The notes: generated from the letters alone by a model not told the origin. A stretch of DNA of 64,000 bases from Telmatactis stephensoni (GCA_029948255.1 JALIZF010001724.1:310001-374000), one strand, 5' to 3'; positions 1 to 10,689 are shown, counted from the stretch's first letter. Program-made: numbers and translations.

Positions 1-77
1 ACAATTTTGAAGGCAAGTCATGTTTTTGATGGTACTCTCGGATGAAGCGGAGTTTTTATCAATGGATATTCCACCAT

Positions 78-673
78 TTACGTTGAACAAGAGCATGACT
101 TCACCATATCACTTATCAGGTTTATGTAGGGGTCCTTGCGGCGAATTGTAATTTCAGAGATATCAATGTCAAAGTGTTCGCATATACTTCGCAACAAGGG
201 AATGCTCAGCTTCTTCAAACCATTGGATGCGCTTAATCGGCAAAGGTTATAGGTATCAAAGACAACTGGATGAACCAGTTGGCATTCGTTTATTATTAAA
301 GAACGGGTCTGGAAGTACGCGTCTTGTTCCTCGGCAGCTACTTCATTTTCATCAGCTTCCTCGGGTTTGTTCTTGATTTTGGAAGCTCGTCTTGAGAAAT
401 AGGATCGCACTTGTTTGGGTGTCATGAATTCGCTAATACCAAAACGACGCTTTCCACTACAATCCTTTGCATATCTCATATTTCGTGCTACCGTCCCAGG
501 ATCGAGCTTGTGTCCTGTTTCTTGACCAATATCGAACATATCATTGAGATAAGCCTTTTGTTCATCGTTGAACCGGGTATTTGATTTTGCTACCTTTAAT
601 GCCCAACCCTGAGGAAGAGCATTTTCGCAGTGACCTTGTGAAGTGGTTGAACTTGAAAGGACTGGTTGAATAC
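78..673 (-). CDS. Exon 7, homeodomain-like C-terminus
   Basis: The acceptor CTTTTAG| at 673 joins in phase 1 to exon 6. The frame reads through ALPQGWALK, then RFNDEQKAYLNDMFDIGQ...QVRSYFSRR, and stops at 78. The F..Q...L...F and QV.SYF.RR spacing recalls a homeodomain-type helix-turn-helix with an insertion, but this is only a pattern match. A possible GTAAAT donor overlaps the stop, so the gene might continue beyond the window. Confidence 0.6.
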
Positions 674-835
674 CTAAAAGTAATAAACGAAATAAATAAA
701 ATAAAATCTTTTTGCAGCAGTATCGGTCCACATAATGGTTCTGCTTGTTCTGCCACTACTCACTATACCTCATCAACCTCTACACAAAATATTTTGCATT
801 TATACAACACTCAACTCACAAGTTTATCAGTTTAC

Positions 836-1156
836 CTGAACCATGCAAAAGCTTATCTCTATACATTATAATGGCTTTGTCGTACAGGCTTTCTCTTTCT
901 GGTACTAGCTCACACTTCCCATAGTGCAAATGATTTTCGAGTGATGAATGCCGTTGATACATCTTTACACATCCATCATTTGGACAATAGAAAAGCCCTG
1001 AATCAGGCTCATGGCTGCTTTCCTCTTCCCTTCCATCGCTCTGACTGACTGGAGGATCTGTATTCTGTGGTACTTTAGGTCTTGAAACAGAGATGTCGGT
1101 GAAATCTCCAGAAGAAAAACAGCTACTGATTTGGGAGGAGCACAGACCACTTGGAT
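836..1156 (-). CDS. Exon 6, C2H2-like zinc finger
   Basis: The acceptor ATTTTCAG| and donor GGTTCAG|GTAAAC flank this exon, in phase 1 at both ends. After a Ser-rich linker it encodes FYCPNDGC...HSSLENHLHYGKC, a C-x4-C-x12-H-x3-H(x3)C finger. Confidence 0.65.
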
Positions 1157-1973
1157 CTGAAAATTGTATGATAAAAATAAGTAGAAGCAGTCCGCTTTTT
1201 TTGTTTAAAAAATGCACATAAATGGAGTAAATTACTTACTTTGCAAGTCTGAGTAAAGTATAGTCTTTCCCTTTCCAATCTTATATGCTTTCCACACAGT
1301 TAATTCTTTGTCTTTGTACAAAATGTCATTCAAGGTGCTTATACCGTCGATTTTAATGGTTTCTACAGGCTTGATTATACTTGCATCTATGAGCACAACC
1401 CTCACGCCACGCACACCGCCACTTGATAGGATGGCATCTCTCAAATGAGCAGCGGTTGTAACATCATGACCTTCATTTATGTACCGTCGAACATGAGCTT
1501 TGATTGTGGCAGCTTTGCGGTCACATGGGCCTTTTCCGTCTTGTGGGTCGCTGAAATCTATGCGCTTTACCTTTATACCGGTTGCTTCACCCATTAAGTG
1601 GCATGCTACCAACATGTTGCCATTGTGGTAACAACCAGCGTTATCTTGTCGGAGGAATGCAAGTGAAATAGAGGGGTGTTCCTTTTTTAACTCTTGTAGA
1701 GTATGTCTAATCATCGCTATAACAACATTAGCGTCTTGAGAACAGTTCTCTGCAACGTGCACAAATGCCTGGTGCTGGAGTTTTCCATCTGCCAAACGTC
1801 GCACAACCACGCTAATATGCCAAGAAATGCCCCTTTTGCCGAACCACTCTGCCTGTGTTTCCCTGTATTTTTGGGGAAGAAATTTCATCGCCCAATCTTG
1901 TGTAATAAGAACAGCATTCTCGTCTATATATATGGCTGTCCTTCGTTATCGAAGACGACAGTCTTGAGTTGAG

Positions 1974-3689
1974 TTATTTTGGACAGGATCTTATATGGGC
2001 TTTGAGACCCGCAAGGGATCTGCAAGATCGTTGACAGCCGCTGCACTGGAAAGAGCCTGACACAGCTACTGTGTGACGGCGGTCATGTGCACGTTGGTAT
2101 TCTTCCTGACGAATATCTTCTATGGCTGCTGAGGCTTTCTTTAGTAGTCCACGCCATTTGACTTTCTGGAGAGCATCCTCTTCCCAGGTATCGTGTGAAA
2201 TACCTGATCTCTTCATGTGGCGCTTTAAAACATCTTTGTACCGCAGCTTTTGTCCTCCTTGGCTTCTTTTGCCTTGTTGTAGTTCTGAATAAAACACGGA
2301 TTTTGGCAGTCTACTGTTGGGCATTCGACATACATGCCCAGCCCAACGAAGCTGTGATACAGTGATAAGAGCTTCAACACTGACTGTATCTGCACGTCGC
2401 AGTACCTCAATATCTGGTATGCGATCTTGCCATTTGATCTTGAGGATGGAGCGCAGATGGCGAAGCTGAACTCTTGTCAGGGCCTTGATGTGTCTACGGT
2501 AAAGAGTCACACACTCCATAGAGTAGAGCAGGCAGGGGACGACTGCAACTGAGTAAACCTTCACTTTAGTTTTTGTGCTGATGTCGTGAGAGCTCCAGAG
2601 TCTCCTTTGCAGCGCGCCATATGCCTTTGATGCAGATAGAATCCTTCTTTCCACTTCCAAATCAGAGGAGTTTGTATTGGTGACGGTACTGCCCAGGTAG
2701 GTAAAAGACTCTGTTGTCTTCAGTGGCTTATCGTGGACTGTAATCATCTCTGGTAACACAGTGGACCTTGGAGGAGGTTGATAGAGTACCTCGGTTTTGG
2801 AGATGTTAATTTTCAATCCAAACATATCAGCTGCAGAGGAGAAACGATCCACAATCTCCTGCATATCAGCTGGATTATTGGCCACAAGAGCCGAGTCGTC
2901 AGCATAGAGCAGTTCCCTGACACACAACTCCTGTGTTTTAGTGTGGGCGCGTAGTCGGGCAAGGTTGAAAAGATTGCCATCTGTTCTTGTGCGGATAAAC
3001 ACACCCTTGTTTAGCCCTTCATTCATAGTATCCAGCACAGCTGTGAGGTAGAGAGAGAAAAGAGTTGGTGCCAATACACATCCTTGCTTCACACCATGGT
3101 TAACCAAAAAGGCATCACTGGATTCACCGCCGATTGAGACTTGTGCCTTCATTCCATCATGGAACTGTTTGATGATATTAACAAGCTTGTCAGGGCATCC
3201 ATAGACTTCAAGGACCTTCCATAGGGTTGTGCGGTTCACAGTATCGAAAGCCTTTGTGAAATCAACAAAGACTACATATAATGGCTGATGTTGCTCTGCT
3301 GCTTTCTCTTGTAGCTGCCGCAGGGTGAATATCATATCGGAGGTGGAACGACCACTCCGAAATCCACATTGAGATTCAGGGAGAACTTCTTCTGCAATGA
3401 TTTTCAATCTATTCAACACAATCTTGGCAAGAAGTTTGCCAGCTGAAGCCAACAATGATATACCTCGGTGGTTTCCGCACTCAGCACGGTCACCCTTTTT
3501 CTTGTAGATGGTAATAATCAAAGCATCTCGATAGTCTTGGGGCACGTTACCAGAAAGTAGGCATCTGTTGAATAAGTCTAGCAGAGCTTCGCACAGCTTT
3601 TCGCCTCCATTTTTCAGTCTTCTAGTTGTTCTAAAACGTCGGTGCGTGCTTTGTCTTGTTGTACTGACCGCAGTTGATGGGCTTTCCAC
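1974..3689 (-). CDS. Reverse transcriptase (LINE), C-terminal zinc knuckle
   Basis: The 571-codon open frame includes about 25 residues read through from host DNA at its start. RT motifs are clear: HRGISLL near residue 75, the catalytic FVDFTKAFD at 141-149, KQGCVLAPTLF near 201 and YADD at 262-265. The thumb-side motifs LRWAGHVCRM and KRSQGGQ(K) follow, and the C-terminus is a C-x2-C-x12-H finger. The endonuclease domain is absent. No internal stop is present, so the insertion is probably recent. In an intact element the protein would copy LINE RNA at the nick. The clade (I/Jockey-like?) is not resolved by eye. Confidence 0.9.
   Translation of the reverse strand: MESPSTAVSTTRQSTHRRFRTTRRLKNGGEKLCEALLDLFNRCLLSGNVPQDYRDALIITIYKKKGDRAECGNHRGISLLASAGKLLAKIVLNRLKIIAEEVLPESQCGFRSGRSTSDMIFTLRQLQEKAAEQHQPLYVVFVDFTKAFDTVNRTTLWKVLEVYGCPDKLVNIIKQFHDGMKAQVSIGGESSDAFLVNHGVKQGCVLAPTLFSLYLTAVLDTMNEGLNKGVFIRTRTDGNLFNLARLRAHTKTQELCVRELLYADDSALVANNPADMQEIVDRFSSAADMFGLKINISKTEVLYQPPPRSTVLPEMITVHDKPLKTTESFTYLGSTVTNTNSSDLEVERRILSASKAYGALQRRLWSSHDISTKTKVKVYSVAVVPCLLYSMECVTLYRRHIKALTRVQLRHLRSILKIKWQDRIPDIEVLRRADTVSVEALITVSQLRWAGHVCRMPNSRLPKSVFYSELQQGKRSQGGQKLRYKDVLKRHMKRSGISHDTWEEDALQKVKWRGLLKKASAAIEDIRQEEYQRAHDRRHTVAVSGSFQCSGCQRSCRSLAGLKAHIRSCPK
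1978..3613 (-). mobile_element. 5'-truncated non-LTR retrotransposon (LINE)
   Basis: A 1.6-kb LINE fragment is inserted in the same orientation as the host gene. The flanks in gene orientation are CAACTAGAAGACTG on the 5' side and CAACTCAAGACTG on the 3' side, an imperfect 13-14 bp target duplication. The endonuclease and any ORF1 are missing. The sequence ends essentially at the RT stop codon, with no visible 3' UTR or poly(A). Confidence 0.8.
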
Positions 3690-4189
3690 GCTGTAATTTG
3701 TTGGGTTGCAAGTCGGAAGGAAAATATCATATCATCCCTTTCATTTTCAGGAAAACTGCTTCCAACAGTGGTTAGTGCAGATTCAATTGAGGAAAGGACA
3801 GATTTCAGCTCCTCACAAGATGAACAAAACTGATCGTGTAAGTGATCACATTTTGAGAGGAACGTTTCTTCTTTGCTTGAGCTTAAAGCATACGTACAAC
3901 AATGGTCAGCAACGTTGAACACTTCAGCTATGTGCACCTGAGTATAAAATGATATAATCAAATTAGCCTGAGCATACACACCTATGCACCTATTTTAAAA
4001 GAATCCAAAGTTGACGCTTGTCGCCAAATCGATCTGAGACATGCGTTTACTTGCGCTACCTCTGGTTACTTTCATTGTGACATGCAAACCTAACGTTTAA
4101 CTGAGGCAAACTCAGACATAGTTCATCCTTTCCGGGGTTTTTTTTTTTTTTCAAAACTTATAACTAGCAATTTTTTACCACTCGATTGG

Positions 4190-4600
4190 GTGTTTGGTTT
4201 TAGGTTTTATTAGCTTTTCTTCCAATGAAGGCAGGGACTCCACAACAGCTTTCGCCAATTACTGTGGATCCTGTAGTGTAGTAAGCCAGACCACACACGC
4301 CGGCAACTTCATGGCCTACTCTCCCCGAAGAGTGGTGTGGGTTCTTTAACGTCCCTCCGAATTATAGATTGTGAAGTGTGGAGAGACGGGGCGTGGCCCA
4401 CGGTTTATCGTCTTTATCCGAGAAGACGTGGAGGTCTAACCATTTGCAGATGTAATTACAAAGGAATCTCCTTCACCACTATTATATAAAGACTCTGAGT
4501 GTTGGTCCGGCCGATGAGTCGAACCTCGACCTTCCGCACTGAAGACCGGAGCTCATCAAACTGAGACCGATAACCGGGCGGCGGTTGAGAAAGAGCAATT
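4190..4600 (-). repeat. Probable tRNA-derived SINE in intron 4
   Basis: Read on the minus strand, about 4590-4500 gives a D-arm-like TCAGTTTGATGAGC followed by GGTCGAGGTTCGACTC, a good TPsiC arm and Pol III B box. A body of about 300 bp follows. The ends are not defined by a target duplication, so this is a probable rather than proven SINE. Confidence 0.45.
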
Positions 4601-4764
4601 TCATACAGCCGGTTTTTCATGACTTTGGAACGCTATTGTAAACCTTCGACTCGATCACGTTGAGCTGCGCCCTTCGTAATTCAGCACTTGGCTGCGAGGA
4701 AGGGTGATGAGCTACCCCAAATTTATTTATTTATTTATTTGCAAGGGAGTAGAAACACGCTTAC

Positions 4765-5778
4765 CTTGTAGTCAGTCTTGATATATTGTTTACTTGTCTT
4801 TAACGCTCTCTCCCAACACTTGATCAATTCTCCGTCGCAGCCTCGACCTTCGAACTTTGAAACCAACTCTATAAGATCATCAAACGCTTGACCACCATCA
4901 GCAGAGATGTAATCTAAGCCTTGTAGAGATTTGCGCACAGTTGCTGCACAGACGTTTAAAATGCGTTTGATAGTAGAGGGACTCATAGGTTTCATTCCAT
5001 TCTCCTCGCAGAATTGGGAATATTGACTGATGATCCTCTGCGGTATCATTGAACGAATCGTGTTTGGTGTTTCCAAAACACGACCATCGGACAAATGGAG
5101 GTACCGCTCACCAAATGGGAGGTCCTGTATTACATGAGGACTAGTAATAAACGAGAGTAAGTGATCTAACTGATTCTCATCAATTTTCATTCTAGGGCTT
5201 TTTTGGACAGGAACAGCAGATCCACGACCTTGCCTCTGGATATGCAGCTTTGCTATTCTGACGCGATATTTTGTGACGCCTGGAATGTATTTTTGGATCT
5301 CTGAAAACGGTAATAAGTCTGCAAATATTGACAGCACTTGTCGTCGTGTTTCCCAACTTGTTGCGTTTTGGTATGCCTCAGCTAGTGCTTCAAGGTACTT
5401 TTTGTCGGCAAGATGTTCGATCCCAAGAGCCTTATCCACGCTACCTTTTTCTTGAATAGCTTCCCAAAGACTTCTAGCATCGTCAGTTGCAATCACCTCT
5501 AAAGTGGCCACGATTGCTCCCGTTGCTTTAGATACACGATAATTTTTACTTTGCTCACTCATGTTTTCCCATCTCTTTTTGGGCGCTCCAATAGAGGGTA
5601 ATCTAGTATCACATACTCTCAAAAGTTGGTTCAGCTTTTCAAGACGGAGTGCATGGCTACTGCTGCTTGTAGACTCATTACCACTGCTTTCATCTGATGT
5701 GCTTGGCTCATACAGCGACAACTTGCTAAATGCGTTTTCTACAGGCTCATTTTCATCATCAGTACTGCTTTCTTTGTC
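4765..5778 (-). CDS. Exon 4, long helical region
   Basis: The acceptor ATTGATAG| opens a 338-codon frame with no stops. It ends at TACAAG|GTAAGC in phase 0. The start is Ser/Glu-rich and low complexity. The rest is predicted helical, with a Lys/Arg-rich patch (KSPRMK) and a C-terminal stretch containing DYISADGGQAFDDLI. No known domain is recognised. A short ATTT microsatellite lies just beyond the donor. Confidence 0.7.
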
Positions 5779-5854
5779 CTATCAATTAAAACCGAAACTG
5801 TCAAATAACAGATAGTATATATAATGTGAAGGCAAACGTGATATGAAGACCAAC

Positions 5855-6054
5855 CTTTATTTCTGTAGCTACATGTAGAGCTTGATTGACACCTTTTTCC
5901 GCACATTGCAGGAGTTCATCCTCCTCTTCATGAGATGTCTGCAATAGCTCATCGGCCTTTTTCTCCTTGGGCATATCTTTACAAGCAAATGTGAAGATAG
6001 TATCTTCTGCTACAGACTCAGATTTTAGCTTTGATCGACATTGTTTACAGATTG
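5855..6054 (-). CDS. Exon 3, acidic segment with a CxxC
   Basis: The exon runs from acceptor TTTTCTAG| to donor ATAAAG|GTTGGT. It is exactly 200 nt, entering in phase 1 and leaving in phase 0, with no stop. It encodes ICKQC, then a Glu/Asp-rich stretch. Confidence 0.6.
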
Positions 6055-6183
6055 CTAGAAAACAAAGAGTCTGACATCAGTCGATTTTAGTTTATCCCTA
6101 CATTTTGCTTGTACAGCTAAGTAATGTTCCGAGTCATAGGCCGTTTATGTGGAGGAGCAGTATTTGCCCTGGTAGAGAGCTTC

Positions 6184-6613
6184 TAGTCAAAGCGGTCAAT
6201 AGTTAGATAAGTTTATCTAAATTAGTTAACTATTTAGGTGACGTCACCTAAAATAGTAAAAGCACGCCAAGCGAACGGTCATGTCATTCAGGGGGGACTT
6301 AATTCTTACTTACTAGGGTATGGTACGTTGAAAGAAATGAATATTATTGGTTCTAACGTGTCATTTTTTGAATTTGTTTTGCAGTTATAAAAAAATAAAT
6401 AAATTCGAACGAAAGTTTTCAAACGATCGATCACGAATTTTCAAAGGTTTCTTTTCGCATTCTCTATTTGCTTAATTTTAGCTTGCTTATATGCTACGGC
6501 CAACTGATTTTCAGGGCGTTACGGCATGTGATTTTTCAAAATATGTGACGTCAGCTAAATTAGTAAAATAGTTATCTAAATTAGGCATAGTTAACTATTG
6601 AACGATTTGACTA
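6184..6613. mobile_element. Inverted-repeat DNA element (MITE-like) in intron 2
   Basis: The 430-bp segment begins TAGTCAAAGCGGTCAATAGT and ends with its imperfect inverse (...TTTGACTA). Further inside, both sides carry TGACGTCA-type blocks next to TAAATTAGT. No transposase ORF is present. No clean target duplication was seen, so the boundaries are approximate. It lies wholly within the intron between exons 3 and 2 of the uncharacterised gene. Confidence 0.6.
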
Positions 6614-6714
6614 AAAGTACTCTACTAGGGTTACATTAACACTATAATGTTTCCTCCTAAAATTGTACTATCCTTGAAGTCAATGTCATTAAATGTCATG
6701 GTCATTAAACTTAC

Positions 6715-6921
6715 GAGAGCCAACTGGCATTAAAACACTGGTAAGCCTATAAAGCTCTTTCGACTGTACGAGAGTTATTCCACGATCTCCTTTAAATGGT
6801 TTAGTATGCCCAGCCCAGTCAGCGGGAGAAGTGCACGTTTTCTTGTTGCATCGCCACCGTATTCCATAGCTATCGCGATGAAGTGGGCAGATAGTAAGGT
6901 CAGGAGGGTTTTCAAATAATC
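6715..6921 (-). CDS. Exon 2, Cys/His-rich segment
   Basis: The acceptor is CCGAAG| and the donor is TCTC|GTAAGT. The encoded segment holds ICPLHR and CNKKTC, a C-x2-H plus C-x4-C arrangement that looks like a zinc-binding site. Phase 1 is kept at both ends. Confidence 0.6.
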
Positions 6922-7280
6922 CTTCGGTGCAAAAATAATACAATAAAATAAAACTTAACTTGAAAAGAGAAGAAGAAGAAAAAAAAGAAAAAAAAAAACG
7001 CGCGATAAGATATGAATATTCGGCTTACCATTGTTAGCAATGACGTCAGACATTTACAAAGGTATGAATATATCACCTGGTCAATTACATGGGATATTTT
7101 ACTTTAATTTGAAAATTTCATTGGTAAGAAAATGGAGTAACAGGTACATTAAGTGAGCTTTATCAGTCTCAATATTGTTTATTGAGGAAATATATCGTGA
7201 AAGATATTGCTCTGTAATTAAAAGCTCAGCTTGCAAGTAGGAGTTTGGTAATGTCTATTCACTGATCGACACCTACGTAC

Positions 7281-7461
7281 CTGCCCGGGCTAAGAGGAGT
7301 TGCGCTTCGGTTTGTAAATAGGAATCTCGAACTTCCAACGACTTCAGATGGCCTTTTATATCTTTTTGGCATTTACGGATATGTGTGCATGTTTCTTCGC
7401 GATAATATTTACTCGACCCACATGATCCACCAACAAATGCCGAGTACCCGCAGGTTGCCAT
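7281..7461 (-). CDS. Exon 1 of the uncharacterised zinc-finger-like gene
   Basis: This exon starts at an ATG (MATCGYSAF...) and ends at a strong donor, GCAG|GTACGT. The reading frame stays open upstream to 7560, so a longer N-terminus cannot be excluded. The first 30 residues carry several Cys residues, and the remainder is charged and helical. The exon ends in phase 1 and joins in frame to 6921. Confidence 0.6.
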
Positions 7462-7561
7462 ATGCAAAATACGAAGGACGGTCGCCAATGCGATCAGGTT
7501 GACATATAAGATACTATAAAAATTGATATAAATATAAAAATTGCTTCGAAACTTCGACATG

Positions 7562-9128
7562 AATTCCCATCAGCTTGAATTCGACAAAACGGCAACACAA
7601 GTTGTCAGACAAAGTGTCGACGTATGTCTCGTCGTTGTGTGGTATGCTGTGATCGACGGACGCAGTCAGTTAGTTGTTTTATTTTTATTTTTACTTAGAA
7701 AGTGTTCCATTTGTCATTTGAATTCAGTATTAGCATAAAAAGGTAGCATTAGCTGATACAACAAGCGCGATGGTCATTCACAGCTGCGAGAATATTTTCT
7801 AAAAATAGCGATTTAGACGGGACTCCTGTGTGTCACGCAAGCATCATCTTCTTGCTCCTCCATGCTTCTCAGTTTTTCACAAGAACGGAGAAAAAAACAT
7901 CAAATATTTCCTTTATTTTGCTAAGAGAAAGATAGCAATGGTTTGTTTTGGAGTTGATTTCATTTTGGAGATTTTCTTTGTTTTTGAATTTGAATTGAGT
8001 TTTGCAAACGTGTTGGTTTCGGCGATGATCAAAGATGGACGTGAGATGAACAGAAGAATTACTTCTGAAAATCAAACAGATCGTAAGTAAATGTAGTCGT
8101 CAGTAATATTCAGCTATAATCTTTTATTAGGGTTCTGTTATAACTGGTGAATTAGGTTACTATTTCACAAACAAGTGATCGTCGCGTGACCAAAGAATAT
8201 GCAAATTGCATTATTTTTGGCATTTAGGGCAGGTCAGTGTTCACGCTCTAAAATATTATTATTTGAATGGCCCCAAAATTTTATTTGATATTTATGAAGG
8301 GGAGTAGTGTTTCTATCAGCTCACCAAAATATTTCCACGGTAGGCCATGTACCAGTGGCGATATCATCCAATAAATTTGAGCAATTTTTAGGTTTCAAAA
8401 ATTTGCTTGGAATAGCGCTAAGTTCAAAAATCTGTTAAATATTCAATTTTGAACCAAATCATTCGGTTGGCTTCTGAAAAGAATGTTTGTTATCTAGTTG
8501 TTCAGGATATCATTTCGTATTTTCATGAGTTTAGTTGTTGATTTTTATGCAACCTTTGAAGTGAACTGGTCAAAAGTGCTCTAAAAGCGGCTCAAGAGGC
8601 CCCAAATCGAAATGTGCTTTCGCTTACCCCCCAAAAATAAGAACTTGAAACTCAAAATATTATTTTTGATAATAGTTGCCCTAGACCTATATCCTGATGA
8701 GACTAACAGAGTTTCGACGTTTTGGCGTTTTCAACTCAAACTTCGAAAATTAGGGACCCCCTCTCTTAAGTGCCTTGTCACACAAGCAAGATTACGATAA
8801 GAGGCTAATTGAGTTCACTATAATATGGTAAACTAGTATCAAACTAATAATACGAATAGAATAATAAACCAAATCTAGAAGGAATAACAATAGTACCATA
8901 ATGAACTGTGATTTATAGCCTTTTGACATCACATAAATTTGACATAACTACATCATATGTTTGAGATATACTATGGTAATATCAATTTAACTACGCTAAT
9001 AATCCATGATTAGAAAGCTAATATTTGTTGATAGAAGGCTCCTGCCCCTGCTAGGTAGCCCTTATGTTCAAGCTTTATAAAAATATACATGTACCATAAT
9101 AAACGTCTTCTGTGATAAGAAGATATAT
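7562..9128. other. Non-coding stretch
   Basis: AT-rich sequence with no convincing ORF, splice pairing, tandem repeat or inverted repeat. The short open frames here (for example 7830-8090) are low complexity and overlap others on the opposite strand. Confidence 0.5.
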
Positions 9129-9369
9129 TTAGAGGAATAATAATGACACAGAAACAGCAGAGGTATCTATAGGACTGTCTAGTTTAAATATAACGTACAT
9201 TTTAAGTGTGTATATGATGATGAGATGATAGCGTGGATGATAATGATGATGTGAAGAAGTGGCAGGGCAAGCCATTTCAAGACAGCAAACTGCCAACAAA
9301 GTCAGCAAGCCCAGTGCAATGCCAAATAAATAAATAAAAACAAATCCTTGAGGACGTAGCCTCAAAGGT

Positions 9370-9632
9370 AAAAACATTCCTGGAGGGCGTAACCTCGCAG
9401 GTAATAACAATCCTGGAGGGCGTAACCTCGCAGGTAATAACCCTGGAGGGCGTAGCCTCGCAGGTAATAATAACCCTGGAGGGCGTAACCTCGCAGGTAA
9501 TAATCCTGGAGGGCGTAACCTCGCAGGTAATAACAACCCTGGAGGGCGTAACCTCGCAGGTAATAACCCTGGAGGGCGTAGCCTCGCAGGTAATAATAAC
9601 CCTGGAGGGCGTAACCTCGCAGGTAATAACAA
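9370..9632. repeat. Minisatellite, alternating 30- and 33-bp units
   Basis: About eight units of GGAGGGCGTAACCTCGCAGG plus TAATAAYCCT. Units alternate 33/30 bp, differing by one TAA/CAA triplet, so the higher-order period is 63 bp. Every unit is a multiple of three, which keeps all minus-strand frames open and produces spurious repetitive ORFs. Nothing else supports coding. Confidence 0.9.
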
Positions 9633-9717
9633 AATATGGCTGGGACAAGCCTTGTCAAGACAAGAGAGCCGACGCAGACAGCAAGCCCCATAACGCCAAC
9701 AAAATAAAAAATATAAA

Positions 9718-9806
9718 TAAAGTTCCATACCTCGGACGTAGCCTTCTTGGAACAAAAATAAATAAAAATTCCATACGTCAGACGTAGCCTTCTTGGAACA
9801 AACATA
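9718..9806. repeat. Two-copy direct repeat of about 45 bp
   Basis: Two adjacent copies of a block containing ATTCCATACGTCAGACGTAG and CCTTCTTGGAACAAA. The GACGTAGCCT core resembles the neighbouring minisatellite unit, so the block is probably a diverged relative. Confidence 0.7.
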
Positions 9807-9871
9807 AAAATTGAGCATGATAGTGAGGGCGATAATCGAATGATGATGGTTGTTGATGATAATGACATTGA

Positions 9872-9876
<5 letters not shown>

Positions 9877-9922
<46 letters not shown>

Positions 9923-9963
9923 CAACAACAATAATAATAATAACAATAATAACAACAACAACA

Positions 9964-9996
<33 letters not shown>

Positions 9997-9998
9997 GT
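9877..9998. repeat. AAT/AAC trinucleotide microsatellite
   Basis: About 120 bp of AAT repeats with interspersed AAC. Long Asn, Ile or Leu ORFs across it are artefacts of the repeat. Confidence 0.95.
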
Positions 9999-9999
9999 T

Positions 10000-10590
10000 T
10001 TAAGTACATCCACAAGTGGCTCTTCGCCTTCTAATTTATGAACATAAACTAATAATGAACTAGCAAGTAGACTACAAACTCAAATGTTACAATTGTCTGA
10101 TTTATTGCCAGACTGCATGTTGACATGGACAATTGCAGCTAAATATTATAGGGAGACTTTGCTAATCCGTGTCAAAGTAGGATTCTTGCCATAAAAACAG
10201 CTAGTATTTTCTAGCCAATATGATTCACTTAACTAGTAACAATAGTCTCAGTCAACCATGACATATGAAAGACGCTAATGGCGCATATCATAAACAAACC
10301 AATAAAATAATTAAAGTTGACCATAGTTGAGACAGACTTAAAACTTTCCAATTAGTGAATACAAAGCTATACCCAAATTCCTGTGGAAGCGCGAAAACTA
10401 GGAAAGATATCATATTGCAAGAGGTATAATTTATATTCATCTAAAGCCCACAAACAGTGATAACTGCTGTAGGCTCGCTATTGTAATAAATCAGTGTAAT
10501 CTAGGGCTTTGTCTCTGATAACAAATCAGCATAAAACCCTTTTTATCCTTGAGTGAGCAGATAATTATTGTAATCTTTGGACTCCTTTCT
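10000..10590. other. Non-coding stretch
   Basis: No recognisable gene, TIR or tandem repeat between the microsatellite and the 198-bp tandem repeat. Confidence 0.4.
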
Positions 10591-10689
10591 TATAATTTCG
10601 TGAACCATGGAAATATGGCAAAATAAAATACGGAGGATTAAAAACCACTCCAAACAATTGTAAGTCAAGAGGAACGAAGCCCTCATAAT

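Larger units (their letters stand above)
1240..3937 (-). pseudogene. Exon 5 of the uncharacterised gene, split by a LINE
   Basis: The acceptor ATACTCAG| at 3937 opens a frame carrying HCCTYAL, CDHLHDQFCSSC and ITAWKAHQLRSVQQDKAR. The frame runs to 3614, where the LINE begins. It resumes at about 1977 (QLKTVVFDNEGQPY), then hits a stop near 1925 in an AT run. The following 230 codons (ITQDWAMKFLPQ, RQDNAGCYH, DGKGPCDRKAA) lie in a different frame and end at donor CAAA|GTAAGT. Two independent lesions therefore sit in one exon. Confidence 0.7.
78..7461 (-). pseudogene. Uncharacterised multi-exon gene (zinc-finger-like, possible DDE-like core), disrupted by a LINE
   Basis: Seven exons can be joined on the minus strand at good GT-AG sites with compatible phases: 7461-7281, 6921-6715, 6054-5855, 5778-4765, 3937-1240, 1156-836 and 673-78. 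The product would be about 1,050 residues. It has Cys/His clusters in the first three exons, a long alpha-rich exon 4, a central segment with QDW and RQDNAGCYH motifs, a C2H2-like finger in exon 6 and a helix-turn-helix-like C-terminus. From memory the text resembles an unnamed family repeated in coral, sponge and fish genomes. The function is unknown. The QD/DN/GKGPCD spacing suggests an RNase H-fold, transposase-like core, but that is inference. The copy is not functional as it stands: a LINE splits exon 5, and the frame breaks again near 1925. Exon joins are read from the sequence, not from transcripts. Confidence 0.75.

Noticed and set aside
9129..10041. Long Ile/Leu/Asn and PPG-repeat proteins
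   Set aside because: They are translations of a trinucleotide microsatellite and a triplet-length minisatellite, open in several frames at once with no coding context.
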